In this document: positions 7,133-14,435 of the stretch, piece by piece | Position numbering within the stretch: the stretch's first letter is position 1 | Layout of the letters: every line of letters starts with the position of its first letter | Assembly (NCBI GenBank): GCA_002798275.1 | Contig: NWQR01000002.1 | Span: 124,001 to 188,000 of the forward strand | Reading direction: 5' to 3' | Length of the DNA: 64,000 nt | Source of the DNA: Lysobacteraceae bacterium NML08-0793 | GTDB lineage: Bacteria; Pseudomonadota; Gammaproteobacteria; Xanthomonadales; Xanthomonadaceae | The notes under the pieces: generated by a model | Databases searched by the model: none | What the model was told of the DNA's origin: nothing | What the model saw: the letters and a program-made list of their open reading frames with translations, nothing else | Translations under genes and position numbers: made by a program

Positions 7133-7227
7133 AGGCTTTCGGTTGGTGAATGAAAAGATGCAAAAGGCTGCCTGAAACTTTCAGGCAGCCTGATTTATTT
7201 TGGGCATGTGATTCAGCAAATTACCCT
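7130..7227 (+). repeat. Repeat copy C: stop-codon flank with uptake-sequence dyad
   Basis: Homologous to 4788-4877, beginning at the stop codon of the reductase remnant and running just into the 3' end of the MerR gene. Here the two uptake-sequence arms form a perfect pair, so this copy looks like the less altered version. Confidence 0.78.
7165..7200. terminator. Terminator made of a perfect inverted DNA-uptake-sequence pair
   Basis: AGGCTGCCTGAA (7165-7176) and TTCAGGCAGCCT (7180-7191) are exact reverse complements with a 3-base loop, followed by GATTTATTTT on the plus strand and by a T-run (CCTTTTG) on the minus strand. The 12-mer equals the AG-sim DUS dialect. It can end both the remnant and the leftward MerR transcript. 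Confidence 0.82.
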
Positions 7228-7652
7228 GTTCTCCCGGATACACCGGCGGTTTTGTTTTGTTTTTGAAAAGCACCGGCATGGCGCAGCAATTGGCGGAATT
7301 TCGGGCATTGCAGATGCGAGGGCGCCGGGCATTCCGCCACATGGCGAATGGCCTGCTCCAAAGCCTGCATGCGGCGGATTTGCTCCGCCAGGGCATCGGC
7401 CCGGGCGTGCAATTGCGCACGCGGAATATCCAGGCCGCCGTTGCCCAGCATGGCAGCGATTTCGTCCAGCGAAAACCCCGCCGTCTTGCCCAGCGCAATC
7501 AGCGAGAGCTTGAGCAAAACCGCGCGGTCAAACTGTCGCCGTAAACCCTTCCGGGCGACGGATTCAATCAAGCCCAGTTGTTCGTAGTAGCGCAAGGCGG
7601 AGGCCGAGACGCCGGACTGCGCCGCCACTTCGCCGATATCCAGAGTGTCCAT
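7221..7652 (-). CDS. MerR-family transcriptional regulator
   Basis: 143 residues. The N-terminal winged helix-turn-helix (DIGEVAAQSGVSASALRYYEQLGLI, about 4-28) is followed by the second wing GLRRQFDRAVLLKLSLI, a coiled-coil dimerisation helix (about 80-115) and a C-terminal CPAPSHLQCPKF with two Cys eight residues apart. The SoxR 2Fe-2S cysteine set (CxxCxC...C) is absent, so this is not SoxR itself, but the paired Cys could bind a metal or sense thiols. It is divergent from the DUF2938 membrane protein gene; the promoter between them has the 19-bp spacer typical of MerR activation. Confidence 0.88.
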   Translation of the reverse strand: MDTLDIGEVAAQSGVSASALRYYEQLGLIESVARKGLRRQFDRAVLLKLSLIALGKTAGFSLDEIAAMLGNGGLDIPRAQLHARADALAEQIRRMQALEQAIRHVAECPAPSHLQCPKFRQLLRHAGAFQKQNKTAGVSGRTG

Positions 7653-7656
7653 ACGC

Positions 7657-7687
7657 TTGACCTCAAGTTGACTTGAAGTTTTATCAT
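7657..7687 (+). promoter_or_regulatory. MerR-type promoter with sox-box-like operator
   Basis: TTGACC (-35, 7657-7662) and TATCAT (-10, 7682-7687) are 19 bp apart, the overlong spacer that MerR proteins untwist. The spacer region holds ACCTCAAGT-TG-ACTTGAAGT (7660-7679), an 8-of-9 inverted repeat very close to the SoxR site CCTCAAGTTAACTTGAGG. It reads toward the DUF2938 gene and overlaps the MerR leader. Confidence 0.78.
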
Positions 7688-7744
7688 GCCGCAAAGCGCC
7701 TTGTTGCACAAGGATGCAGATATTTTTTACGGAGAGCGGCCATC

Positions 7745-8215
7745 ATGAATGAAGTATTTGAAGCGCTGACGCTGGGCATATTGGCCACGGCTTTTATGGA
7801 TCTATGCGCTTGGGCACAACAGCGTCTGTTTGCCATCCGCCCGCTGGATTACCGCCTGCTGGGCCGATGGATACTGGGATGGCGGCAGGGGCGGCTCTTT
7901 CATCAAACCATCCTGCAAAGCCCGCCCCAGCCCGGCGAACGGCTGCTGGGCTGGGCGGCGCATTATGGAATCGGCATTGTTTTTGCCGCCGTGTTGCTGC
8001 ATTTTTCCCGGCCACCCGGCGGGTGGGCCGCGCTGCTGACGGGCTGGCTGACTTTGGCCTTGCCGTTATTGCTGATGCAGCCGGCATTCGGCTTTGGCAT
8101 CGCCGCATCCAAAACCCCACGCCCTTATATCGCACGACGCAACAGCCTGCTGGCACACACCGCCTTCGGCATCGGCCTGTATCTCGGCGGGCGTGTGATG
8201 CAAGCCGTTTTTTAA
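7745..8215 (+). CDS. DUF2938 integral membrane protein
   Basis: 156 residues with about four transmembrane helices. LGILATAFMDLCAWAQQRLF at the N terminus, LGRWILGWRQGRLFHQTI, LLGWAAHYGIGIVFAAVLL, and LMQPAFGFGIAASKTP match the conserved stretches I associate with DUF2938 proteins. No biochemical function is known for the family. The start at 7745 places the first helix at the N terminus. It is the only gene downstream of the 19-bp-spacer promoter, so it is the likely target of the MerR protein. Confidence 0.82.
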   Translation: MNEVFEALTLGILATAFMDLCAWAQQRLFAIRPLDYRLLGRWILGWRQGRLFHQTILQSPPQPGERLLGWAAHYGIGIVFAAVLLHFSRPPGGWAALLTGWLTLALPLLLMQPAFGFGIAASKTPRPYIARRNSLLAHTAFGIGLYLGGRVMQAVF

Positions 8216-8253
8216 AGGCCGTTTCTAAAATACGCATCGCTTGGAAATATTGC

Positions 8254-9204
8254 TCACCCCGCCCGATAGATTTCCAGCGAGTGTTCATCCGCGTGCAGCG
8301 CCGGGTTTTGCAACAACGCCTCGCGCACAAAATCGGCCACGGCGCGCACGCGCGGGGCTAAGTTGCGGTGGGCGTATTGCAGCGCCAGTTGGTAATCGCC
8401 GGGGTGGTGCGTATCGGCCAGCAGGATTTTCAATGCGCCGCTTTGCAAATGCGGCCAGGCCAGATACAGCGGCACTTCGGCAATGCCGATGCCCGCCAGC
8501 GCGGCTTGGGTAATGGCTTCCGGATCGGTGAGGGTGAGCGCGCGCTGCGGCGCATCGTAAGGGTGCAGCGTGTTGTCGCGGTCGCGGAAATACCAGGGCA
8601 TGCGTTTACCGCCGAGAAAATGGCGCATGATGAGGCGGTGGGTGGCCAAATCATCGGCGTGGCGCGGTATGCCGTGGCGCACCAGATAATCGGGCGCGGC
8701 GGCCAGGCACACGCGCAGCGGCGCAATCGGGCGCGACACCAGCGAAGATTCGGCAATGGTGCCGCCGCGCAGCACCAAATCGTAGCCCGCCTGCACAAAA
8801 TCAATCACGCGGTCTTCAAAATCGACTTCCAGCCGAATATCGGGGTAATGCAAGAGCAGCGGGCCGACAACCGGCATCAACACATGCCGCCCGATGGCGT
8901 TAGACACCGACAGGCGCACCACGCCCGCCACGCCGCTACCCTGGCGCACGCTGTCGGCGGCCTGCGCCAACAGGGTGAGCGCAGCATCGGTTTGCTGGAA
9001 AAAGCGCTCGCCCTCGGCGGTTAAATGCAGGCTGCGCGTGGTGCGCTGAAACAAACGCACGCCCAGCGATTGCTCCAGCGCCGCCACGCTTTTGCTCACC
9101 GCCGCCGGGGTCACATCCAAACGCTGCGCAGCGGCGGTAAAGCTGCCCAGTTTGGCCGCTTGCACAAAGGCATGCAGCGCACGGGCATCATCGGCAAGAG
9201 TCAT
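8254..9204 (-). CDS. LysR-family transcriptional regulator
   Basis: 316 residues. The helix-turn-helix is LGSFTAAAQRLDVTPAAVSKSVAALEQSLGVRLFQRTTR (about 18-56); the effector domain follows from about 90, with the family phrase LPVVG..YPDIRLEVDFEDRVIDFVQAGYDLVLRGG recognisable in shortened form. It belongs to the CrgA-like group commonly adjacent to quinone or aldehyde reductases. It lies 6 bp downstream of a GNAT gene on the same strand, so the two are one transcript. The promoter region 9664-9804, shared with the reductase operon 9805-12321, contains the palindrome CACAAG-G-CTTGTG. Confidence 0.9.
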   Translation of the reverse strand: MTLADDARALHAFVQAAKLGSFTAAAQRLDVTPAAVSKSVAALEQSLGVRLFQRTTRSLHLTAEGERFFQQTDAALTLLAQAADSVRQGSGVAGVVRLSVSNAIGRHVLMPVVGPLLLHYPDIRLEVDFEDRVIDFVQAGYDLVLRGGTIAESSLVSRPIAPLRVCLAAAPDYLVRHGIPRHADDLATHRLIMRHFLGGKRMPWYFRDRDNTLHPYDAPQRALTLTDPEAITQAALAGIGIAEVPLYLAWPHLQSGALKILLADTHHPGDYQLALQYAHRNLAPRVRAVADFVREALLQNPALHADEHSLEIYRAG

Positions 9205-9210
9205 GCGCCC

Positions 9211-9663
9211 TCACGTCAGCGATTTGCTGTAGAGATAATCCACCTCGTGTATGCCTTCATCGGTTTTTTCCAGCAAGGTGTAGCCGTATTTTTCATACAA
9301 GCCCATGTGCTGCGACACCAGATAGGTTTTATCAAAACCCTGCGCCGTTGCCTGCGCTTCGAGATAACGCACGATTTTTTCCGACAAGCGCTGCCCGCGC
9401 GCTTTCGGATCAACGTACACCAAAGCAATCCAGGGCTTGAGCGCGGGGCGCGGCAGATAATCTTGTTCCACCAAGGCGCCAAAGCCGATAAATGCACCGT
9501 CTTGGCGCACAAAATACAAAGCGGCGCTTTCGCCATATTCGGCGGCAAAAGCGCCTTTTTCCAACAACATCGCCAAATGCTTGCCCGCGCCCCATTCAAT
9601 GCTGCGCAAATAGGCAATGGCTTGATGAGGTTCGGGTAAATCGCGGTATTCCGTCCAGTTCAT
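9211..9663 (-). CDS. GNAT-family N-acetyltransferase
   Basis: 150 residues. A GNAT core is visible: IALVYVDPKARGQRLSEKIVRYLEAQAT (about 84-111) is motif A with the R/QxxGx(R)L acetyl-CoA pyrophosphate loop (ARGQRLS), then YLVSQHMGLYEKYGYTLLEK is motif B with the Y-EKYGY tail. Acceptor unknown. The ATG at 9663 follows AGGAGA, giving a firm start. It precedes the LysR gene in the same transcript. Confidence 0.88.
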   Translation of the reverse strand: MNWTEYRDLPEPHQAIAYLRSIEWGAGKHLAMLLEKGAFAAEYGESAALYFVRQDGAFIGFGALVEQDYLPRPALKPWIALVYVDPKARGQRLSEKIVRYLEAQATAQGFDKTYLVSQHMGLYEKYGYTLLEKTDEGIHEVDYLYSKSLT

Positions 9664-9721
9664 GTGTATCTCCTGTGCATGATTCAAAACGTGCAGCCAA
9701 GCCTGATCTTCAACTTTGGCT

Positions 9722-9747
9722 CACAAGGCTTGTGCCGATTCTATACT
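9722..9747. promoter_or_regulatory. Candidate operator and -10 box in the divergent GNAT/reductase promoter
   Basis: CACAAG-G-CTTGTG (9722-9734) is a perfect 6-1-6 palindrome. It lies eight bases upstream of TATACT (9742-9747), a good -10 for the rightward reductase operon. No convincing -35 box is present, which is usual for an activator-dependent promoter; the LysR at 8254-9204 is the obvious candidate. Confidence 0.5.
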
Positions 9748-9804
9748 TTTTCTTGAAGAAGCGCTGCGCCACAATGCCGCCATCCCATCACGAACGAGGT
9801 CAAT

Positions 9805-10359
9805 ATGAAAAACGTCTTGATTATTTCCGGCCACCCCAATTTGGGCGAATCCGTGGCCAACCGCGCCATCTTGGACGAAGTGGCCGCCCGCTTGCCGCAA
9901 GCGCAGATTCGCAAGCTCGATGCGCTTTATCCCGATTGGCAAATCGACATCGCGGCCGAGCAAGCGGCATTGCAACAGGCGGACATCATCGTCTGGCAAT
10001 TTCCTTTCCACTGGTACAGCCTGCCCGCACTGATGAAAAAATGGCTGGACGAGGTGTTTGTGTTCGGCTTTGCACACGGCGAAGGCGCGGTGCTTGGCGG
10101 CAAAAAGCTGATGGTGTCATTCACCACCGGCGCGCCCGCAGCGGCGTATGCACGCGATGCGCTCATGAAGCATGCAATAGAAGACTACTGCGCCATATTT
10201 GAATCCACCGCCATTTTGTGCGGACTGGCGTTGCAGCCGCCGATTTATTCTTGCGGCGTAAGCTATACCACCCGTGCCAGCGCCGAAGCCCGTGCCGCGC
10301 AAATCACGCAGGCAAAAGCACACGCCGCCCGTCTAATCGCCGCCATTGAGGCGGCCTGA
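9805..10359 (+). CDS. NAD(P)H-dependent oxidoreductase, flavodoxin-like (MdaB/KefF-type)
   Basis: 184 residues. VLIISGHPNLGESVANRAIL (about 4-23) is the FMN/FAD-phosphate loop (SGHPxxxxS); DIIVWQFPFHWYSLPALMKKWLDEVF (about 60-85) is the conserved QFPLxWYSxPAxLKxWxDxV motif of the flavodoxin_2 quinone reductase family. It performs two-electron reduction of quinones, avoiding semiquinone radicals, in the cytoplasm. An ACGAGG ribosome site precedes the ATG. It opens a four-gene operon with YciI-like, AKR and SDR genes, spacing 14-26 bp. Confidence 0.92.
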   Translation: MKNVLIISGHPNLGESVANRAILDEVAARLPQAQIRKLDALYPDWQIDIAAEQAALQQADIIVWQFPFHWYSLPALMKKWLDEVFVFGFAHGEGAVLGGKKLMVSFTTGAPAAAYARDALMKHAIEDYCAIFESTAILCGLALQPPIYSCGVSYTTRASAEARAAQITQAKAHAARLIAAIEAA

Positions 10360-10373
10360 ACAAAGGAATCCCC

Positions 10374-10682
10374 ATGTTTTTAATCAACATCACCTTAAAT
10401 CCTGCAAAAATCCCCGCCGATCGCGCCGACGAACTGCTTGCGCAGCATCGCGCCTGGTTTGACCAACATTTTGAATCCGGCGATTTTCTGCTGCTCGCCC
10501 CCTATCTCAACCGGCAAAATGCGGGGGTGATCATCAGCAAAACCATGCCGCGCGCCGAACTGGATGCGCTGCTGGCCGAAGATGTGTATTACCCACAAGC
10601 GCTTGCCGAATATGAAGTGCGCGAATTCAAGGCGGTGATGGCCGCGGACAATATTCACGACTTGGCTAACGCCGAAGCATAA
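10374..10682 (+). CDS. YciI-like protein
   Basis: 102 residues of a single dimeric alpha/beta barrel. LLAQHRAWFDQHFESGDFLLLAPYLNRQNAGVIISK carries the conserved His (HRAW, about 25) and the D..LLAGP-type turn of the YCII family; DVYYPQALAEYEVREFKA is the family's DPf...G...v.EF-like C-terminal part. YciI relatives include a chloro-aromatic dehydrochlorinase (TftG) but most have no known role. It sits 14 bp after the quinone reductase, so a linked role in aromatic or quinone metabolism is an inference. Confidence 0.8.
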   Translation: MFLINITLNPAKIPADRADELLAQHRAWFDQHFESGDFLLLAPYLNRQNAGVIISKTMPRAELDALLAEDVYYPQALAEYEVREFKAVMAADNIHDLANAEA

Positions 10683-10708
10683 ATAATTGCAAACAGGAGT
10701 CTTAAAAC

Positions 10709-11557
10709 ATGAAAACCCTTTCTTTTAGCAACGGCATAGCCATTCCTTCGCTCGGCTTCGGCACCTTCCAAATCGCCCCCGCCGATAGCGAAAACGCCGT
10801 TAAAAACGCCATCGCCGCAGGCTACCGCCATATCGATACTGCGCAAGCCTATGTGAATGAAACCGAAGTGGGCGCGGGCATTCGCGCAAGCGGCGTGGCG
10901 CGTAACGAGATTTTTCTCACCAGCAAAGTGTGGGTGGAAAATGCGGGCTATGAAGCGGCGAAAGCCTCTCTCGAGCGTTCGCTCAAGCGCTTGAATATCG
11001 GGCATATCGATTTGATGCTGATCCACCAGCCTTACGGCGATGTGTACGGCACTTGGCGCGCGTTGGAAGATGCGCAAGCGGCGGGCGACATCCGCGCCAT
11101 CGGCGTGAGCAATTTCACCGCCGACCGCGCCGTGGATTTGGGCGTGTTCAACCGCGTGATGCCGCAGGTGAATCAGATTGAAATCAACCCTTTCCACCAG
11201 CGGACGGAATTGGTTGAAACCCTGCAACAAGAAAACATTATCATGGAAGCATGGGCGCCATTTGCCGAAGGTAAAAACGGAATTTTCCACAACGCCGTTT
11301 TGCAAAAAATCGCCGACAAGCACGGCAAAAGCATTGCGCAAGTGATTATCCGTTGGCTGCTGGAGCGCAATATTGTCGTGCTGGCCAAGTCGGAGAAGCC
11401 CGAACTTATGGCGCAAAATCTGGACGTGTTTGATTTCGCGCTCGACGATGCCGACAAAGCGGCCATCGCCACGCTGGATTCAGGCGAAAGCCAGTTTGTA
11501 AACCACGCTTCGGTCGAAAGGGTGAAGTGGGCAAAAACAAGCGTATTCAACATTTAA
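10709..11557 (+). CDS. Aldo/keto reductase (2,5-diketogluconate reductase-like)
   Basis: 282 residues, the compact AKR5/DkgA type. The catalytic tetrad is D43, Y48 (HIDTAQAYVNE), K73 (TSKVW) and H106 (LMLIHQPYG); AKSEKPELMAQNLDVFDF near the C terminus binds the NADPH phosphate. These enzymes reduce methylglyoxal, diketogluconate and other carbonyls. A ribosome site (ACAGGAG) lies before the ATG. It is the third gene of the 9805-12321 operon, 14 bp before the SDR start. Unlike the AKR at 2456 it lacks the long C-terminal extension. Confidence 0.94.
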   Translation: MKTLSFSNGIAIPSLGFGTFQIAPADSENAVKNAIAAGYRHIDTAQAYVNETEVGAGIRASGVARNEIFLTSKVWVENAGYEAAKASLERSLKRLNIGHIDLMLIHQPYGDVYGTWRALEDAQAAGDIRAIGVSNFTADRAVDLGVFNRVMPQVNQIEINPFHQRTELVETLQQENIIMEAWAPFAEGKNGIFHNAVLQKIADKHGKSIAQVIIRWLLERNIVVLAKSEKPELMAQNLDVFDFALDDADKAAIATLDSGESQFVNHASVERVKWAKTSVFNI

Positions 11558-11571
11558 AACAGGAGCTTTTT

Positions 11572-12321
11572 ATGAAAAACAATATTGAAAACAAAGTCGT
11601 CGTTATCACCGGCGCATCGTCCGGCTTGGGCGAGGCCACCGCCCGCCATTTGGCGGCGTTGGGCGCCAAAGTAGTGCTGGGTGCGCGTCGTATCGAGCGG
11701 CTGGACAAGCTGGCGGCCGACATCAAAGCACAAGGCGGCGAAGCGTTGGCCGTGGCGATGGATGTGGCGCGGCGCGAAGATGTGGAGGCGCTGGCTCAGG
11801 CCGCGCTGGAGGCGTTCGGGCGCATCGACGTGCTCATCAATAACGCGGGCATCATGCCCGGCGCGCTGCTGTCCGCCCGCAAGGTGGATGAATGGGACAA
11901 GATGATCGACGTCAATATCAAAGGCGTGCTCTACGGCATCGCCGCCGTGCTGCCCGACATGCTGGCACGGCAAAGCGGGCACATCATTAATCTGTCATCG
12001 GTAGCGGGCTTGCGCGTATCGAGCGGCGGCGGCACGGTGTATAGCGCCACCAAATTCGCGGTCAAAGCCATCAGCGAAGGCTTGCGCGCGGAAATGGCGG
12101 AACACAACATCCGCGTCACCACGCTCTACCCCGGCGCGATTGAAAGCGAGCTGAAATTCAGCAGCAGCGACCCGGCCTCACGCGCGCGCACGGAAAAGTT
12201 CTACGCCGAAAACGAAATCGGCGCCGACAGCATCGCCCGCGCCATTGCCTATGCCATTGAGCAGCCCGATGACGTGGCCGTAAATGAAATCACCATCCGC
12301 CCGACACGACAGGCGTTTTGA
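11572..12321 (+). CDS. Short-chain dehydrogenase/reductase (classical SDR)
   Basis: 249 residues. TGASSGLG (13-20) binds the dinucleotide, NNAG (90-93) stabilises the central sheet, and Ser143, Tyr157 and Lys161 (YSATK) form the catalytic site. LGARRIERLDKL, with basic residues after the second strand, suggests NADPH. It resembles YdfG/clavulanate-dehydrogenase-like SDRs; the substrate is unknown. The ATG at 11572 has AACAGGAG upstream, which is favoured over an in-frame start at 11527 that overlaps the AKR. It is the last gene of the operon; the hairpin at 12330-12351 follows. Confidence 0.93.
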   Translation: MKNNIENKVVVITGASSGLGEATARHLAALGAKVVLGARRIERLDKLAADIKAQGGEALAVAMDVARREDVEALAQAALEAFGRIDVLINNAGIMPGALLSARKVDEWDKMIDVNIKGVLYGIAAVLPDMLARQSGHIINLSSVAGLRVSSGGGTVYSATKFAVKAISEGLRAEMAEHNIRVTTLYPGAIESELKFSSSDPASRARTEKFYAENEIGADSIARAIAYAIEQPDDVAVNEITIRPTRQAF

Positions 12322-12329
12322 TGAAAAAA

Positions 12330-12351
12330 CCGCCTGAAATCAATCAGGCGG
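12330..12351 (-). terminator. Intrinsic terminator of the feo operon, also at the SDR 3' end
   Basis: CCGCCTGA (12330-12337) pairs with TCAGGCGG (12344-12351). On the minus strand the stem is followed by a T6 run (12324-12329), a classic terminator for the leftward feoA-feoB unit. The CCGCCTGAA core is one base from the uptake-sequence core CTGCCTGAA, so it may be a decayed uptake dyad. Confidence 0.75.
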
Positions 12352-12363
12352 CTTCAAGCTTGG

Positions 12364-12388
12364 CCGGGGGCGTTATGCGTGCCCCCGG
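12364..12388. other. GC-rich hairpin between the SDR and feo operons
   Basis: CCGGGGGC (12364-12371) and GCCCCCGG (12381-12388) form a perfect 8-bp stem with a 9-base loop. There is no T-run on either side, so it may stall polymerase or protect mRNA ends ahead of the neighbouring terminator. Confidence 0.4.
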
Positions 12389-12423
12389 TGCATGCTGCGA
12401 TAGGCGGGCAAGCCGCGGTGCGC

Positions 12424-12579
12424 TCAATGGCAGCCTTTGCCGTCGCCGCACTGGTTACAACGCGCGCAGCCGCTGGCGGAGCCGCCGCGTTTGCGGCGGG
12501 CGTGCAGCCTGCGCAGCATGTAGCCCAGACACAGCGCCACGATGGCGCCGACGATGAGGTATTGCACGGTATCGCTCAT
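12424..12579 (-). CDS. FeoB-associated Cys-rich membrane peptide
   Basis: 51 residues: one transmembrane helix (about 6-22), an Arg-rich cytoplasmic stretch (RRLHARRKR) and a Cys-rich tail with CARCNQCGDGKGC. Small proteins of this layout follow feoB in many proteobacteria and are thought to act in FeoB assembly or as an iron-sensing FeoC substitute; their exact job is not established. The ATG overlaps the feoB stop (ATGA), so translation is coupled. It is shorter than the usual gene-calling limit and easily missed. Confidence 0.85.
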   Translation of the reverse strand: MSDTVQYLIVGAIVALCLGYMLRRLHARRKRGGSASGCARCNQCGDGKGCH

Positions 12580-14435
12580 GAGGTCAGCCTCAAGGTGATT
12601 TGATAAACCAGCAGCGCAAACACATAGGCGGCGGCGAACAGCCCGCCGGCAATCCAGAGCATTTGCCGGGTGGATTTGAGCTCGCGCTGGATGGTGGCCA
12701 GGGTGGCCATGCACATGGGGGCATAGATGTACCAGGCCAGAAAGGCAAACGCCGTGGCCAGACCCCATTGCTCGCTGACGATGGGGGTCAAGGCGGTCTG
12801 CACGGCCTCTTCCGAGCTGGCGCTGACGGCATACACGGTGCCGAGCGCAGCCACTACCACTTCGCGCGCGGCCATGCCGGGAATCATGGCGATGCACATT
12901 TGCCAAGTGAAGCCCAGCGGCGCAAACAGCGGCTGAATCAAATGCCCCAGTCGGCCGGCCAAGCTGTAGTCAATGGCCGCCTGTGTGGCGCCTTCGGGCG
13001 GGGCGGGAAAGCTCACCAGCGCCCACAGCAGCACGCTGAGCGCAAAGATGATGGTGCCGGCGCGTTTCAAAAAGGCCCACACGCGCTCCCACAGGCTGCG
13101 GGCGATGTGGCGGAAGTTGGGCATGCGGAAGGTGGGCAGCTCCATCAGCAGCGGAAAACGCTGCACCTGCCCCCGGCGGCGCGCCAACAGTTTGAGCGTC
13201 CAGGCGGTGAGCGCGGCGGAGGCCACTCCGGCCACGTACAGCCCAAACAGAGTCAGCCCTTGCAGATTGAAAAGCCCCCAAACCGTGCGATCGGGAATGA
13301 TGGCGCCGATGATCAGCGCATAAATAGGCAGCCGCGCCGAGCAGGTGAGCATGGGCGCGATGGCGATGGTGACCAAGCGCTCGCGCGGGTCTTGAATGGT
13401 GCGCGCGGACATCACCGCCGGTACGGCGCAGGCAAAGCTGGAGAGCAAGGGAATGAAGGCGCGTCCGGACAGGCCGGTTCTGGCCATCAGGTTGTCCAGC
13501 AGGAAGGCCGCGCGCGGCAGGTAGCCCGAGTCTTCCAGCAGCAGGATGAAGGCGAACAACAGGGTGATTTGCGGCAAAAACACCAGCACGCTGCCCACCC
13601 CGGCAATCACGCCGTTGACCAGCAAATCCGCCAGCACCCCTTGCGGCAAGGCGGCGGCCACCTGCTCGCCCAGCGCGGCAAAACCGCCCTCGATGAGATC
13701 CATGACCGGCTCGGCCCAGGCGTACACAGCCTGAAACACCAGCAGCAGGGTGATCATCAGAATCAACATGCCCCATACCGGGTGCAGCAGCAGGCGATCC
13801 AGTCGGCGATGCCAGGCCGGTAGGCTCATGGGCTTGAGCACCACCTGCGCCAGCAGGCGCTCCACTTCTTCATACAGCGCCTGACTGTCCAGCGTCTCCA
13901 GCGCGCGCTCGGCGGCGGCGGCATCCAGCGGGGCGGCCGTGCGGCGCGGCAGTGCGGCAATCGCCTGGCGCACGCCCAGCACGCCTTGCGGGTTGACGGC
14001 TATGGTTTCCAGCACGGGCACGCCCAATAGCTCGCTGAGGCGTTTGGCATCAATCTCCAGCCCGCGCGAGCGCGCCACATCACTCAAATTCAGCGACACC
14101 ACCATGGGCAGCCCCAATGTTTTGAGCTCCAGCACCATGCGCAAGGTCATGCGCAGGTTGGTGGCATCGGCCACGGCAATCAGCGCATCGGGGTGCTGAC
14201 CCAGCTTGCCCAGCACCACATCGCGGGCCACGGCTTCATCGGGGCTGGTGGTGCGCAAGCTGTAGGTGCCCGGCAGGTCAATGATGCGCACCGAGGGGTC
14301 GTCCACAAACAGCCCCTCACGCCGATCCACCGTCACGCCGGGGTAATTGGCCACCTTGGCATTGGCGCCGGTCAGGCCGTTGAACAGCACGGTTTTGCCG
14401 CAATTGGGCGCGCCCAGCAATGCGTAGCGGCTCAT
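12576..14435 (-). CDS. feoB: Ferrous iron transporter FeoB
   Basis: 619 residues, somewhat shorter than the 770 of E. coli. The N-terminal G domain shows GAPNCGKT (8-15), DLPGTYSL (G3) and NLSD (G4); the membrane part shows two Gate-type repeats with conserved Cys in SSFACAVPAVMSARTI and MLTCSARLPIYAL. It imports Fe2+ across the inner membrane using GTP. The spacer between G domain and membrane domain is short and there is no long C-terminal cytoplasmic tail. It overlaps feoA by four bases (ATGA) and the Cys-rich peptide by four. Regulation by Fur is likely from the site at 14754. Confidence 0.97.
   Translation of the reverse strand: MSRYALLGAPNCGKTVLFNGLTGANAKVANYPGVTVDRREGLFVDDPSVRIIDLPGTYSLRTTSPDEAVARDVVLGKLGQHPDALIAVADATNLRMTLRMVLELKTLGLPMVVSLNLSDVARSRGLEIDAKRLSELLGVPVLETIAVNPQGVLGVRQAIAALPRRTAAPLDAAAAERALETLDSQALYEEVERLLAQVVLKPMSLPAWHRRLDRLLLHPVWGMLILMITLLLVFQAVYAWAEPVMDLIEGGFAALGEQVAAALPQGVLADLLVNGVIAGVGSVLVFLPQITLLFAFILLLEDSGYLPRAAFLLDNLMARTGLSGRAFIPLLSSFACAVPAVMSARTIQDPRERLVTIAIAPMLTCSARLPIYALIIGAIIPDRTVWGLFNLQGLTLFGLYVAGVASAALTAWTLKLLARRRGQVQRFPLLMELPTFRMPNFRHIARSLWERVWAFLKRAGTIIFALSVLLWALVSFPAPPEGATQAAIDYSLAGRLGHLIQPLFAPLGFTWQMCIAMIPGMAAREVVVAALGTVYAVSASSEEAVQTALTPIVSEQWGLATAFAFLAWYIYAPMCMATLATIQRELKSTRQMLWIAGGLFAAAYVFALLVYQITLRLTS
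12589..12700 (-). other. FeoB C-terminal membrane segment (part of feoB)
   Basis: The last two hydrophobic helices of FeoB (MLWIAGGLFAAAYVFALLVYQITLRL) lie here and end only three residues after the last helix. This confirms that the protein has no C-terminal soluble extension and that the Cys-rich peptide encoded immediately downstream is a separate partner. Confidence 0.5.

Noticed and set aside
12600-13823. 407-codon plus-strand frame inside feoB
   Set aside because: Antisense to FeoB with Gln/Gly/His-rich composition; a shadow of the real gene.
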